Source: Proales similis
Taxonomy: Eukaryota; Rotifera; Eurotatoria; Ploima; Proalidae
Length of the DNA stretch: 64,000 bases
Reading direction: 5' to 3'
Assembly (NCBI GenBank): GCA_019059635.1
Contig: JAGVRJ010000001.1
Location: forward strand, 1,612,001-1,676,000
In this document: one piece after another, positions 43,502-55,689 of the stretch
Position numbering within the stretch: the stretch's first letter is position 1
Layout of the letters: every line of letters begins with the position of its first letter
The notes under the pieces: model-generated
What the model was told of the DNA's origin: nothing
Databases searched by the model: none
The model's input: the letters and a program-made list of their open reading frames with translations, nothing else
Made by a program: the position numbers and the translations under genes

Positions 43502-46500
43502 TTAGCATCCTGACAAGCCGAGAAGGCTTGATGAGATTGGACCGAGTTTCATCCAAGAACGCATTGCGTTAATGATGGCAAGATCTCGATGAACTCGAGT
43601 GTAGCCGTCTCCTTTGTAGCCACATGCACCGGGCATGTAGGCGCGTTTATAAGGAACCGACTCGGTGCAAGTCTCACACATCACTTTGCAGTATTGGCTG
43701 CAGTCAGAGAGGCCATCCGGAATTCCTTTATGGCCCTCAGTATGATAATAAGAGCTTAGGATGAAACGAATAGGCCAGTCTTCGTCGTTGTTTCCGACCC
43801 CATTGGGATTCTGGAACAGTCGAATTTCAAAGTTTCGATGGTCGTTTTCAGCACAGTTCTTGACCAATACGCAGCCGAACGGACCCATGTCTCTTGAGCT
43901 ACTTCCGGGCTCTTGTTGATCGTGGTCATCGTTTTGAATAACAACGCGCTTACGGTCAAGAGGATTGTTGTGCGGTTCTTTGGGATAGAGGCCATCCCAC
44001 CTTGAATATAGATTCGATTTGAAAATGCGCGAAATAAAATTAAATTTGAAAAGTGAATACATTTTGATTTTCAAAACCTCAGAATAGCTGCCCAGGTCTC
44101 TCTCTAGAAGGTCTTGGAACTTCTTGCCATACCAGCTTGGGCCGGTCCATATCAGACCGCTTTCACCTCCAGTTAATATTTCAAGCCAAGCAAAGAAATC
44201 ATCCGGAAGTTGTCCACCCATTTTGGTCTGAACGCGTTTAAAGATGGCTGACAAGTCTTCAGGCGAAATGTGCTTTGCTGCATCTATTCTGAAGCCTGAC
44301 ACGCCCATGCTCAGCATCTCAACCAGGTATGCTGCCTGACGCTCCTGAACATTTTCTCGGGAAGTGTCCAAATCAGACAAGCCTACTAGCCAGCCGTTGT
44401 TAAGAATGAACAGATCGGACCACGAGCCAAGCACACGCTCGCAGTGGAAATCCTCGGGGCCGAATGCCGAGCCAGGAAACTCGTTGCTGGGAGGCTCACC
44501 AGAGTTCGGATTGTATTTGTATGTGAACGCGTGAGTGTAAAATGGAGATTGACGACCAAGCGGAGCGCTTGAAGTTTTGTTTCCCCATTTGGTGCAGCCC
44601 GCCTGAGGGTTTCTGTGGTCATGCAGATCATTTCCTCCACCGGTCATGTGATTAAGAACCGCATCTACATAAACTCTTACGCCAAAGGATCTGCAAGTAT
44701 CGATTAGAATCTGCAGCTCCTCGCGAGTTCCAGCTCTTCCGTCAAGCTTGTACGAAACGGGCTGGTACATAAAGTACCAAGGATTTATGACGCCTTCATA
44801 AGGCTGGGTGGACATGAGCTGTTCGTGAACTGGGAACAGTTTCACACCCAAATAGCCGGCCTTGGCAATCAGTTCGCATTCTTGGGTCACGTCTTGATGC
44901 CGCCATCCTAAGTAAAAATGCTTTAATTTGCGTCTTGATCCAATTAGTTAAATTAGAAAATAAATTCTTACCGAAGAGTTCGACTACCGCGCCTTTCTGA
45001 CCATTTCGGAAGTCGCCAGGTCTTTGAGAAAGCTGCTTTTGGTTCCAGATGAAATGAACTGCGGGAATTTCCAGACTAGCACCATCACTTGCTCTAACTC
45101 CAAGTTTGACAGTTCCTTTATGGCTGGAAGCGAAACGGCGGCAATTTGTCGACTGGACTTGGCCGTCAAATAAGTAGTCAAGTGAAGCGCCAGTTCGATG
45201 AATGGCAACGATACACAGATCGGCGGCAGTACGAGATGTGTCAGTGTAGCGAATGTCAGCATAGCCGACAAGAGAATGGTAGTCCTGAAAGTCGGGCAAA
45301 TAGCCGGCTTGTCCGGGTTTGGGAGTTTGCCATCTTCGCTTAGCAACGCCCTCATTGGCTTGATTCTGGTTACCAGAGCGGCAGCCTTCATCGTTGAATC
45401 GCTCACATCCAGGAAGTTCATTTGGACAATCTGCGGGACAAGAGAGGAAATCTTCGTCTTCTTCACAAATTCCATCTCCACAAACTGGAGGAGGACATTC
45501 GCCGCAGTCTTGTGGACAAAACTTGCAGCTTTCTCCCTCCTCGCAAATCCCGTCTCCACAAGGCGCAACATTGTAGTCGAACTCTAACTTCGGGGGACTG
45601 GTCGGCTTCACAATTAATCGCACGGCTCCGGCTGAGTTGCTCTTAACTCTGCAGTCGGCAGCATTGAATCCAGTACAACCTTGGCACAAAAAAAAAGAAT
45701 TTTAACAAAATGTACCAAATCATTTCTATTCTTCAATCATAACTTACCATAGTTCTCAGCCCAAGTACCGTCCATGGTTATTTTCCAACGATACTCGTAG
45801 CTCTTTTTGAGACCCTTGACCACGAGCACATAAGCACAAACGCTCCGGTCATAAGTCATCAAGCCGACCGGATCGGCTGCGTTCCAATTACTGGCACCGC
45901 CGGCTTCGACTGCCCAATCGCCTGAAGCTCGAACAACACGTCGAACGTAAAGATTTGGAGGGCAGACAGGGCAGTTGGGCAACTCGCAAGGTAAAACAGG
46001 ATTAACTAGCGAGCCTTGGGATGTGCTTGAGTATGGAGTAGTTGTGGTCGAATGTCGAGATGTATCAGGTGAAGTGTTCTCAGAGGGTTCCGTCGATGCG
46101 GAGGTGCTCTTCGGCGTGCTGGTAGACAACTGGCTAATGTCAAAATCATAGTCGTGAGATAAACTCAAAGATCTGGGATTGAATTTAAAACGAAGTGCGC
46201 CGTTTTCATTTGTTGCGGCCTGGCAGTCCGGTCCTCTGAGTCCGGGGCATCCGTAGTTCTCGTTCCAGCTTCCATCCAACGTAACCTAATGACGTGGATT
46301 AAGAAATATTTAGCAGGAAAGCACGAAAACAATTTTTAACCTTCCACTTGTATTGAAAATTTGGCTGCAGACCCGAGACAACTACTGAGTAAGCGCACTC
46401 ATTCGAATCGAAGCTCATTAGACCGAGAGGCTCATTTTCGTTCCAGCTTGGACTGGAAAAGTCGCCGGCTGCTCGAACGATTCGACCCTCGAACCTGTTC

Positions 46501-46947
46501 TGACAAGGTAGATTGAAATCGACTTGACCGTTTCCAAAGTCAGTGCTCAATGTTCTGCCGTTTAGATTGAGCATGAAACGAATCACGCCCGACTTGTCGG
46601 TTCTGAAGCCACAATTCGCTCCATTGTTGCATCCTTTATTTTATTAAACTTATCAGTTTTTTTTTCGCGCAGAGAAGCACTCTTTTACCAAAACTTTCAG
46701 CCCAGCCTCCATCGACAGCTACTTTCCATTCAAAGTTCGAATCAGGAGTGAGCCCCGCAACTGTGACCTGATACCGGCAGTTGTCCGGGTCGAATTTCAT
46801 TAGGCCATAAGGCTCATTCGTGTTCCAGACTGGGATTGACCAGCTGCCGACCGCTCTGACCGTTCGACCGGCGTAATTGTCCACACAAGCCTGCGACAAG
46901 CTCAGCAAGGAAGCCGCTAGCTGAGCCCAAATTAAAAAGTGCATCAT
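43502..46947 (-). CDS. Secreted modular GH13 alpha-amylase with N-terminal starch-binding-like modules
   Basis: Hydrolyses alpha-1,4 glucans. Six exons: 46947-46689, 46633-46341, 46285-45748, 45679-44972, 44907-44061, 44000-43502; 1,047 aa, about twice a normal animal amylase. A signal peptide (LIWAQLAASLLSLSQA) is followed by three related modules of about 90 residues, each with RxVRAxGxW, NExxGLMxFD and DGxWxENYG, which recalls X25-type modules of bacterial pullulanases. A Ser/Thr linker and two Cys repeats (CGDGICEE, CPxDC) precede the GH13 barrel. Region I is VDAVLNHM, the nucleophile is in GFRIDAAKH, the acid in FAWLEIL, and the third carboxylate in NDDHDQ. All catalytic residues are present. 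The architecture differs from ordinary animal GH13_24 amylases; transfer or ancient retention are both possible. Confidence 0.88.
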
Positions 46948-47438
46948 CTAGCGCAAGTAAAAGTTTAGTTTCAACGTCAAATTGTTTGCTAGAACGAGGA
47001 GTGTTCAGCATTCCGTTCTCATTAGATGTTTTAAGTAGACGACCCAGATTTGATAGCTGGTTAGATAAGAATGAGAACACAACAAAAGGTGCAAAACTTG
47101 GGTGTGTATGTTTGCCTGTTTATTGAGTATTTATAAAGAATGTGATAAGAGCTTGAACATTTGATTATTGATTTAACTTGATTGAACAGTAGAAAACGAG
47201 AATTGAGACATTAAAAATATCAACAGATAAGCAAAAGAAGAGAAGAGCTTAGAGAGAGAGAGAGAGAAAAGAACTTGTCCTGGCCTAGTCGAGTTGGAGC
47301 TGTGCGAGGACGGCATTATGCAATCAAGTGCATCAGGGGGCGAGATTTAAATATATCCAACAAGCAGCCTGAAGTGGGCTCGATCGTCGAATAGCAGAAA
47401 AAACTGAAAAGGCACTAACGACTGGAAAGCGAACGGAT
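46948..47438. other. Spacer between amylase start and dishevelled stop
   Basis: 490 bp with a GA run near 47255-47270. Contains the amylase promoter and dishevelled 3' UTR; no gene seen. Confidence 0.4.
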
Positions 47439-49871
47439 TCACATGGGGTCCACATAGAGTTTGGCGCCTTGTTGCGGTGCCGGCTGCGAACATTGAAGCT
47501 GAGAGCTGGCCGACGACGAGGTGGTCGATATGCCGCTGCTTGACTTTTGATTTGATGTGAGCATGCATCCGTAATAGCCGGCGCTCTGACTCTTTTGGTA
47601 CATTTGCTGATGATGCTGTAGCTGTTGCTGGTATTGCCATCGCTGCTTACGAGACACCATTTCGTAGTCGCTGTCGTTGCCCGAACTGGAGCATTCGCTT
47701 CTTCGAGCTGCCGAACCGTTGGCGTCTTTGTTGTCGAGAATAAATTAAACGCTAGAGTCGGCAAATTTCGTTCTAGTAGCTAAATTACTTGATCGACCGA
47801 AGCGCATCATTTGACCGGGCTGTTGAACAGAATGAACTGAGTTGGGTGTCGCATGAAAGTAGAGGCCGTCCTGGGTGTATGTGGTGCTCTTGGTGAAGGC
47901 AGTTGTGTCTTGGGATTTGTACATTGAAGTTGTGCCCAGTGAGGTGATGGTCTCCTGGAATGAGGTCAACTGCAGCGACGATGGCGGGTTGAAGCCGGTC
48001 TCGGTGGTCATCGTTGTGTTGGCTGAGGTCGAATTAGACGACGAAGAAGATCGATAGCTAGGCGGCGGTGGTGGTCCGCCTATGCCGTTCATTTGCGCGT
48101 ATGCTCTCGCGTTTGCGGGCCTCGATGGAGGGTAGAGGCCGAACGGGGCGTAGATCGAGTCTCGGTCGATCTCTGACATGGAGTCAAAGTCGGCCTCGCT
48201 CTCTTCAGTAAGCGTCTGGAGCGCCGAGTTGGCGTACAAGTCGCTTCCATCCAGGGTCTGGTGACTAGCATCGCCAAACACGTAGTAGCACTGCTCGCTG
48301 AATCGCAGCTTGTGTACCGCATGTCGAATGTAGCCATGCTTCAGAAGGTTGCACGCGTACTTGCGCGCATCCCGTCTGTCCGGAAAGCCCTCAAGATGGG
48401 TGAAAAGCCAGTCGACCATCTCTGAGCCAATGAAAGCGTTCGGAATGGTTATCTTGAGCCAGTGGCGATCTCTGACATCGAGGCCCGAGTCGGCCGCTGC
48501 CATTGTGCGCACCACGGTCTCCATGTCCGTGTTGGCTGTTAGGTTTAGTTGTTCGTTGTAGAAACGAGTCGAGTCGATGGTGCTCGGCTCCATGCCGTGC
48601 ATCCTTCGGGCATTGGCTAGGCCGCCGATTGCGTTATTATAAGTATCCGAGATTGTCGAATCGGCAATTGTGCTCGTCAGTGACAACGTAGAGCCTAAAG
48701 AAGAGACGGTGCGGTTCAAGCGGCCCGGCTGTCGGGCTCCGTCCATCCACGCAGACGGATCGATTGGCCTGACTGGCTCGTCTTTGGCCACCTTGAAGTA
48801 GCTCTTTGGCGTCGGGTCCCAGCATTTGGCCACCACTAACTTGAGTGGACCGGGTTTGCTCACCGCCTCTCTTAGGACGCGAACAGCCTCGTCATTGGGC
48901 ATGTTCTCGAAGCTGACGCCGTTCACTTGAAGAATCATGTCGCCGGGCTCGATCCGGCCGTCCAGGTGCACTGCGCCGCCGTTCATTATCGAACCGACGT
49001 ATATTCCTCCTTCGCCGCCCTTGTTGCTCTGGCCGACTATGCTGATGCCCAGGAAGTTGGCCTTCTCCATGTTCAATGTGACCGTGATTATGTTCAGCGA
49101 CATGGTCGAGTCTGTCAGGCTGCTGACCGACGAATGAAGCGAAGTGTCGTCGCGGAACGAGCGCATCATGCGTTTGCGGTTGCGATTCAAGCCGTGCCGT
49201 CTTGACACGCTTGTGTAGGTGCTGTCGCCTGAGATGGCCGAGAATTGACTTTCAGTGTCCGAGTCGAAGAAGGTGGTCGACGCGGCCAAGCTGCTTTCGG
49301 CCATAGTGCGCTGATCGATGCTGATCATGCTGCTCACGTCACTCTCGTCGCTGTGCGTCTCTGACGCTGCCCGAGCGCTCTTTCGTCGCGACACTTTCAC
49401 GCCCGGTCGGACCATGTTCTGAATGTGCTGCTTGCTGTTTGAGCGCTTCACTTGGCTACGCTTCACTCTCATGTCACTGAGAGCGTCCACCAGTGACTCG
49501 GTCTCAGTGCACGTTTCTTGCGAATTTAAATCTTTGAGCGCGCGCCGCTCTTGTTCATCCGAACGTGCTTGCGCTGGTTGCACTGCGGCCATTGGGACCG
49601 GTGCTGGTGGCGGCGGCTGTTGTTCAACCAGCCAGCAAACAACTCGGCCGTTCACGCATGGAAGTATGGCATCGTCGTCCTTGATCTCTTCCTTGACCAT
49701 GCCAAAGTCCTCGACGATTGTTTGAAAGAAATACTTGTTCTCACTCTGGCCGCATTTCAGCGCAAGTTTGAAATCCTTGAGCGTGGCCTGCTCGGCCGGC
49801 TTGGCCAACTTGATGAGAAAGGGCAACTGCTCGTCGCCTTTGTAGTAGATAACTTTGGTTTCCTCACTCAT
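47439..49871 (-). CDS. dsh: Dishevelled, Wnt signalling scaffold (DIX-PDZ-DEP)
   Basis: Cytoplasmic hub of canonical and planar-polarity Wnt signalling. Two exons, 49871-47789 and 47725-47439, 789 aa. The DIX domain covers about residues 4-84 (KVIYYKGDEQLPFLIKL). A basic Ser-rich segment follows. The PDZ domain is at about 257-345 (NFLGISIVGQSN, GDMILQVNGVSF). The DEP domain is at about 455-540 (RDRHWLKITIPNAFIG, GSEMVDWL, YYVFGD). The C-terminus, LYVDPM, matches the conserved Dvl tail that folds back on its own PDZ. The last exon is found only by removing a 63-nt intron; without it the frame ends early. The start at 49871 (MSEETKVIYY) matches other dishevelled proteins; an ATG at 49937 is in frame. 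Confidence 0.96.
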
Positions 49872-50922
49872 TGTGCTCGCCACGCGCGGGGCTATTGACT
49901 CTTGGTGGCGCAACTGTGCGTGTGTATGCGAAGCCAACTAATTTACTGATACCGAGGCGACCAGTGCGAAACGCAGCTAAGAGAGAAAAAACGGACGTTT
50001 TAGACTCCACCTATTGGTATGTTCATAAACATGCAGTGAACGAGTGGCCAGCAGTTTGGCCGACACCGTGAGAGCGTTGCTTACTTGCGTGTCTTACGCG
50101 ATCGCGCGCACTAATCCCCTCCCTAACCGACGAACTGTTCTAGCCCTAATGAGGCGTCCAGCTGTTGATGGTCAGATTAATTTCTAACACCAATCGACTT
50201 TAATCTAATTCTGACCCTCGCATACACACAAACAAACAGTCGCTCGGATTCAATTAATCCCGACCCAGCACGTCCGTCAGTTATCTGAATCGTTTCGTGA
50301 TTCTAGCCTGGTCTATCTCTTCCTGAAGAGACCAGTCTCCTTTCGCTCGTTCGCTCTGTATTAAACACAAAACGAGGTTGTTTCTTCAATCTTCCTTAAA
50401 TGGAAACAAATGTTTAATCCTCTGACGCGCCAAGTTGCGAATGAATAGCAGACAAGCGAGTCTGAACACTTTTAATAAAAACATGCGACGCCTGCTCTTT
50501 TTCAAAAACAACGGCCCTCTCCAGCGAGCAAAACTCGGTCTCACCATCATCGAGTGCTCATTTGTTCCAGTCGAACTGAGCGTGTCGGAATGGGAATTTT
50601 CGTTTTACAAGTCACATCTGAACACTATCATCGGGGTCGGATGCCGTAATTAAACCATTAAGTGCCAATTTACACATCGACCTGGTGTGACCAATCTGTG
50701 TCGCTTCACAGCTAGAGAGAGAGGCCTAATCCCTAATCCGCATGGACAGGAGGCATGACGACACCCAGAAAACTAGAGCACTATGCGTCAGCTAACCAGA
50801 TGACAGCCTATTTACGACGCGTGTCAAGACAACTTTGGGGTTTGACTGCTGCTTGCGAGTACTGCTTGTGAGTGTTGGTCTACTCGAATATTTGAGTTCA
50901 TGAGTGTCAGATTGGATCCGAA
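49872..50922. other. Divergent spacer between dishevelled and PPCDC
   Basis: 1.05 kb that must serve two divergent promoters. No TATA box stands out. Open frames are short and without recognisable content. Confidence 0.4.
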
Positions 50923-51600
50923 ATGGAGACTAGACAAGCGAACCAATGCAACCTGCTTGTGGGTGTGACAGGCAGCGTGGCGTCCATTAAATTGGAGGAG
51001 CTGCTCGAACAGCTTCTATCTGCGCTGGGCCAAATATTCAGTCGAGTTCACTTGTGCGTGCTTTACACCGCATCTGCTCGTAGATTCCTGCCTGAACATG
51101 AATTCAATCGGCAACTGGCCAAACTAGAGGACCGCCTCGACGTGCTGAGGAACGGCGACCAGTACCCTGACAGGCTTGTGTTTTCGTTCAGCGACCAAGA
51201 AGAGTGGACAAGCTGGAGCAAACGCAATGATCCAGTTCTTCACATTGAGCTTCGCCATTGGGCACACGCTGCCCTTATTGCGCCACTGAGCGCCAACACG
51301 CTGTCGAAAATCAGCTCCGGCGCTTGCGACAACCTTCTCACCTGTGTCTTACGAGCCTGGGACATAAGTCGCATCCACGAGCGGCCGGTTGTCGTCTGTC
51401 CGGCGATGAACACGTTCATGTACGAGCATCCGTTGACCAGAAAGCAGCTGGCCGTGCTTAGAGAAGAGCTCAAATTCCACGTGGTCGACGTGATCGAAAA
51501 GCGGCTCATGTGTGGCGATGTGGGAAAGGGCGCTATGGAGACGGTAGAGAACATTGTCCGCTATATGCTGGATCTCTTGTCGCACATGGCTCGATCATGA
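50923..51600 (+). CDS. PPCDC: Phosphopantothenoylcysteine decarboxylase (coenzyme A synthesis)
   Basis: FMN-dependent enzyme that decarboxylates 4'-phosphopantothenoylcysteine, the third step from pantothenate to CoA. Intronless, 225 aa, near the family norm. Motifs are GVTGSVASIKL at the N-terminus, the active-site His in HIELRHWAHAALIAP, LSANTLSKISSGACDNLLT, and PAMNTFMYEHP, where the usual PxMNxxMW has Tyr for Trp. The catalytic Cys is in RLMCGDVGKGAM. The Met at 50923 sits 14 residues before the first strand. Trp to Tyr in the clamp motif is conservative. Confidence 0.93.
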   Translation: METRQANQCNLLVGVTGSVASIKLEELLEQLLSALGQIFSRVHLCVLYTASARRFLPEHEFNRQLAKLEDRLDVLRNGDQYPDRLVFSFSDQEEWTSWSKRNDPVLHIELRHWAHAALIAPLSANTLSKISSGACDNLLTCVLRAWDISRIHERPVVVCPAMNTFMYEHPLTRKQLAVLREELKFHVVDVIEKRLMCGDVGKGAMETVENIVRYMLDLLSHMARS

Positions 51601-52021
51601 CCAGTGCGCTTAAGCAGTGTCCGGAGGAACGCACTCAGGCACGAGAAGAGGGACATCATCGGATTACGGTTGACATTTTAATGGCCGTGAGAAGAATTCA
51701 CAAAAGGAATAAAAACGTTCGTCGCTTCATTTTAGTTTGATTATTTGAACAAAGATTTGCAGTTGAACGGGCTGCTCTCGTGCTAAGCCTCGAGCAGACT
51801 AATGGCTTCCTTCGCAGCTTGGGCGCTGGATCAAGCGCGCAGGCGCTAATGATAATCAAAGACAAACTTAAGTCGTCGTTGGCTTATCGAATAATTTGCG
51901 TGGCATTATTACAACAAGAGAATAATTATTCTTGCTGGGCTGATGAGAGTCGTGAACTCTGCAGTCCAACATAACTCAACCCATCTTCGTCTGCAGGGCA
52001 AGCGTGCGCGCATCGGCGACA
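51601..52021. other. Spacer between PPCDC and LIN-7
   Basis: 420 bp with an AATAAA at about 51708, fitting PPCDC polyadenylation. No gene supported. Confidence 0.45.
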
Positions 52022-53050
52022 ATGACCGAGACAAGCAGTCTTGAACGAGGTAGCTCCGCTTTTCACGTTCCTATCGCACGTTTCTCTTTGCCATTCTAAA
52101 CCGGCCTCTCCTCCTCCTCCTCCTCCTCCTCCAATGCTGGCGTCCACACTCTCTCGCGCAGATATAAACCGCACGATCGAGTTGCTCGAACGACTAAAGA
52201 AGAGTAAGTCATTCATGCTGATGTGAATCAGAAATGAAAATGATTCACCAACCGTCCAGGCAACGATATTCCTGCCCAGAAGCTGCAGTCGCTTCAGAAA
52301 GTGCTTCAGAGCGACTTTTTCAGCGCAGTTCGTGAAGTCTACGAACACTTGTATGAGACTGTCGACGCCAACACAAGCGATGAGCTAAGAGCCAGCGCAA
52401 CAGCCAAAGCCACAGTGGCCGCATTCGCCGCCGCCGAAGGCCATCCTCATCCAAGAGTCGTAGTTCTGCCCAAGACCGCAGAAGGCCTCGGCTTCAATGT
52501 TATGGGCGGCAAGGAACAACACTCGCCAATTTACATATCGAGAATTATTCCTGGCGGCGTAGCTGATCAGCACGGCGGCCTCAAACGCGGCGATCAGCTC
52601 CTTTCTGTGAACGGAGTGGTAAGTGGCCACTTTGTCCCCGTTTCTCCCTCTTTCTGCCCCCTCTCTCTCTCTCTCTGAGGTCGAATGGCAGAGCGCCACT
52701 TGATGAAGCAAAGTTGATGAAATATTTCATTCATGATATTTTTGTTAACTTTATTGCTCAATTTCTGATGGCCTTTTCCTCTATTTAATTCGCCCGACTC
52801 GACTCACAGTCACCAAACATCACTAATCTTCGTCTTTAAAGAGCGTCGAGAATGAATATCACGAGCGAGCAGTCGAACTGCTGAAGGCTTCGATTGGTCA
52901 GTTTTAATTGCTTTCAACTCATCTCCATAGTTGTGCATTTCTCTTCGAATTTCAGATAATGTCAAACTCGTGGTCCGACATACGCCGCGTGTGCTGGAGG
53001 AAATGGAGGCCAGATTCGAGAAGCAGCGCATTGGACGTCGCAAAATCTAA
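52022..53050 (+). CDS. lin-7: LIN-7 / Veli scaffold (L27-PDZ)
   Basis: Polarity scaffold that joins CASK/LIN-2 and MPP proteins by its L27 domain and binds receptor tails by its PDZ domain. Five exons: 52022-52049, 52162-52203, 52260-52618, 52842-52896, 52956-53050; 192 aa. The first exon encodes [10 protein letters not shown] and joins [11 protein letters not shown], matching LDRDVARAIELLEKL in vertebrates. L27 spans about residues 8-70 ([13 protein letters not shown]). A conserved linker ([12 protein letters not shown]) leads to the PDZ ([29 protein letters not shown]). The tail is [13 protein letters not shown]. An alternative ATG at 52134 is in frame with exon 2 by read-through of intron 1. 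AATAAA is at 53216. Confidence 0.96.
52107..52132 (+). repeat. (CTC)n run in LIN-7 intron 1
   Basis: About eight CTC/TCC units placed about 30-55 nt before the exon-2 acceptor, where it probably acts as the polypyrimidine tract. Translating it in frame gives a poly-proline run. Confidence 0.7.
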
Positions 53051-53414
53051 ATCGACCTTGTCCTAAAGACCTTGTCTGCCACAATACCGAATCTCTCCAT
53101 CTAAAGACGAGCCACTTGTCCTTTAGATCGCCACCAGCTCCTTTCTAGATGAAGAGTTTTGCTGCCTATCTAGGAGTGTATCTTTTCTTGTTTTTAAACT
53201 CTCTTTTTATCTAATAATAAATCTCTCGCAATCTTTTGCTTGATTCCGATTCTTTTGATTGCCTGGCACAGTTTATTCTGTATGATCCGAGACAAGAGGA
53301 TGTGCTGTGAATGTGGTCGCTATGGCAACTTCTCGATCGATCAGCCCCTCAAGCCTTCGTTCCTTTTCGTATTCTTCTCATAAATCCTTGTCACAGCCGT
53401 GCATTCGGGTTAAA

Positions 53415-54855
53415 ATGAAGCAAAAACGTGCTGCAACATGTCAAAGTGTCGATGCTGGCTTTGAGACCTACGGCCAAGTGAATGTATCCCTTCTGCCGTA
53501 AGTGTCCTCCGTTCAGGCCAACTTTCATTTAAAAGTGCAAAATCTGCGGCCATTTGAAGAGAATGCGAGTCACCAATTCATTGCTGCAAATTCAGCCCTC
53601 AAGGAGACTTGATCGCTGCCGGTCTCGCGAACGGCTTCCTCAAGGTGACCTTTATTTTCTCGCCTCTCTTCACTGAGACTCTCAAGGCCATTTCCAATAG
53701 ATATTCATGGGCAAATCCTCGCAGCTTGTCTACTCGCTTATCGATGATCAGATTCGCACAACTCGCCTTCCAGTCACCTCCATCAAATTTCACAGTCCGA
53801 TGCAGTGCCAAAATGAAGACAAGCGTAAAATGGTGGCCGCATGCTGTAAGTCGATGGTCATCCCACACTATTCAGCGCCAATGCATTAATTCAAACAAAA
53901 AGATGTCGCCGGATTTGTCAAAATCTGGCACTATCCCACTCAGACCTGTGTGCTCACTATTCAAGTGCCTCAGCCGTTAAGCATTGACTTTAGTCCCAGC
54001 TTTGGCTCGATTGTCGTCGGCGGCTACGACAAGCGCATTCGAGTATTCGACACGGCGTCCTCCAAGCTCAAAAATGTCCTCGAAAACAAGTAAATCGATG
54101 CCGTAAATCGACCTCTAGCCAACAATTCAAGTCAACTCATCACATTTAGCATTCTGAACAACGCCATCAGTGGCCATTCGAGTCGCGTCTATTGCGTCAA
54201 GTACCATCCAGTAAAAGAGAACGAACTGTTTAGTGGAGGCTGGGATGATATGGTTCATCTATGGGATGACCGCGCCCCTCAATCAGTAGCGTAAGATCCA
54301 CTCATTACTCAAACTCGTTGCAGTCAAGCTTTACTTTTAATTCAGATTTATCCACGGACCTCATATATGCGGCGAGTCGATTGACGTCGACTCGCAATAC
54401 GAACACCTACTGACCGGCTCGTGGCGCAAGCACTCTTCTCTGCAGGTGAGAACCAATTGCCAAATGAGGTTGAGAGGCCAGAAGTTGACGCTGGACGTTT
54501 AGATTTGGGACATACGCAGGCAAAGTTTGATTCGAGATGTGTTTGAGGACAAATCTAACTTGATGGTAGTTATACGACACTTTGATCGATCACTCGATCG
54601 CTCGACTTTCTTCTATTTTAGATCTACGGCTGTCAATGGCTCAGTAAGAGCTGCATTCTGACGGGTGGAGGCGACGCAAGTACCGCGAATTCAGCAGTGG
54701 TCTACGATCGTGCTTCACTGGCACAAATGTGCGCACTAGTGCATTTGCCGCATCCAGTGATTGCGGTCGACAACAATCGCCAGGGCGCGTTTCCAACCTT
54801 TCTTGCCGCCACTCAAAGTCAAATCTATTTGTTAAGCAACTACGCCTTCATCTGA
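53415..54855 (+). CDS. WD40-repeat protein, not assigned to a named family
   Basis: Eight exons: 53415-53497, 53596-53644, 53701-53845, 53903-54089, 54150-54290, 54346-54445, 54503-54565, 54622-54855; 333 aa, or 369 aa from an in-frame ATG at 53307. Six to seven WD-type blades can be traced: GLANGFLKIF, AGFVKIWHYP, GGYDKRIRVFD, GGWDDMVHLWDDRA, GSWRKHSSLQIWDIRR and ILTGGGDAS. HICGESIDVD before the GSWRK blade is distinctive, and I associate it with a widespread but uncharacterised family in protists and animals. One beta-propeller and nothing else. Function unknown; it most likely binds protein partners. Confidence 0.8.
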
Positions 54856-55689
54856 GCAAAACGAAAACTGTTAGCGCACGATTGTAAACAACAACAGACA
54901 GCGATTGACTTAGCAGCTTTATGCTTAATACCAGGGAAAAGGAAAAGAAGAGGGAGGGGCGGGTTGATAAGAATATCTCGAGACCGATAAAGTGAATGAA
55001 TTTTATCAAGCGAATTCACTAGTTCACATTCATTCACGCTGAAGCCATGTGCAAAGGAGTGGCAAGGGTGGATGGCTCGGTCAGGGATAAGACAAGCTCA
55101 CTTGAACTACCCGGTCAGTGTTCGAGAAAATTCAATTGCGCCAATTGCAGAAGCCGCCCTATGCCCTATGCATGCACAGGTCACACTGCACGCTAATGAG
55201 ACGCGTTCGAATGTCCGGTCGCTTTTTTGTGAGTCGTAGTAATTTACTGCCAGCCCGACGCCGGCATGTCATAATGTGCAATGTTGCAGCCCGGCATATC
55301 ATGCTGGAGAAGCGTGTGCTTGAAAAGTTGCTTTGCGCAATAGAATTATGCTTCTGCATGTTTGAAATAATTAGCGAGCGCGGCTATAGATGCGAACAAC
55401 GAGAGTAGGCAAAGCGCTTAGCGCGGCAATTACACAAGCCTGAATGAAATAAATCAAAAAGTAATATATAACCATTTTCCATTCGGTCCAGGCAGCGTCG
55501 CTAGTTCTTTGACGAGGGATATCTTCTCTCGCTCTCTCTCTTTGCGCGCTTTTCAACTTTGACTAAGAGTCCAGATGCTCTCACAATGAAAGCACTATAT
55601 ATAATGGAGTAGTTGTGTGCATTTAGAACAAGCGAAACCAACTCGCAACTCATCTTCCGTGAGCCAACTGAGCCAAGAGAGCTAGAGCA
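54856..55689. other. Spacer between WD40 and SLC25A33/36 genes
   Basis: About 830 bp. A tatatata-like box at 55597-55603 lies about 90 bp before the carrier ATG. No supported ORF. Confidence 0.45.

Noticed and set aside
50435-50653. 72-codon plus-strand ORF upstream of PPCDC
   Set aside because: No domain, no splice context and no composition bias; likely chance.
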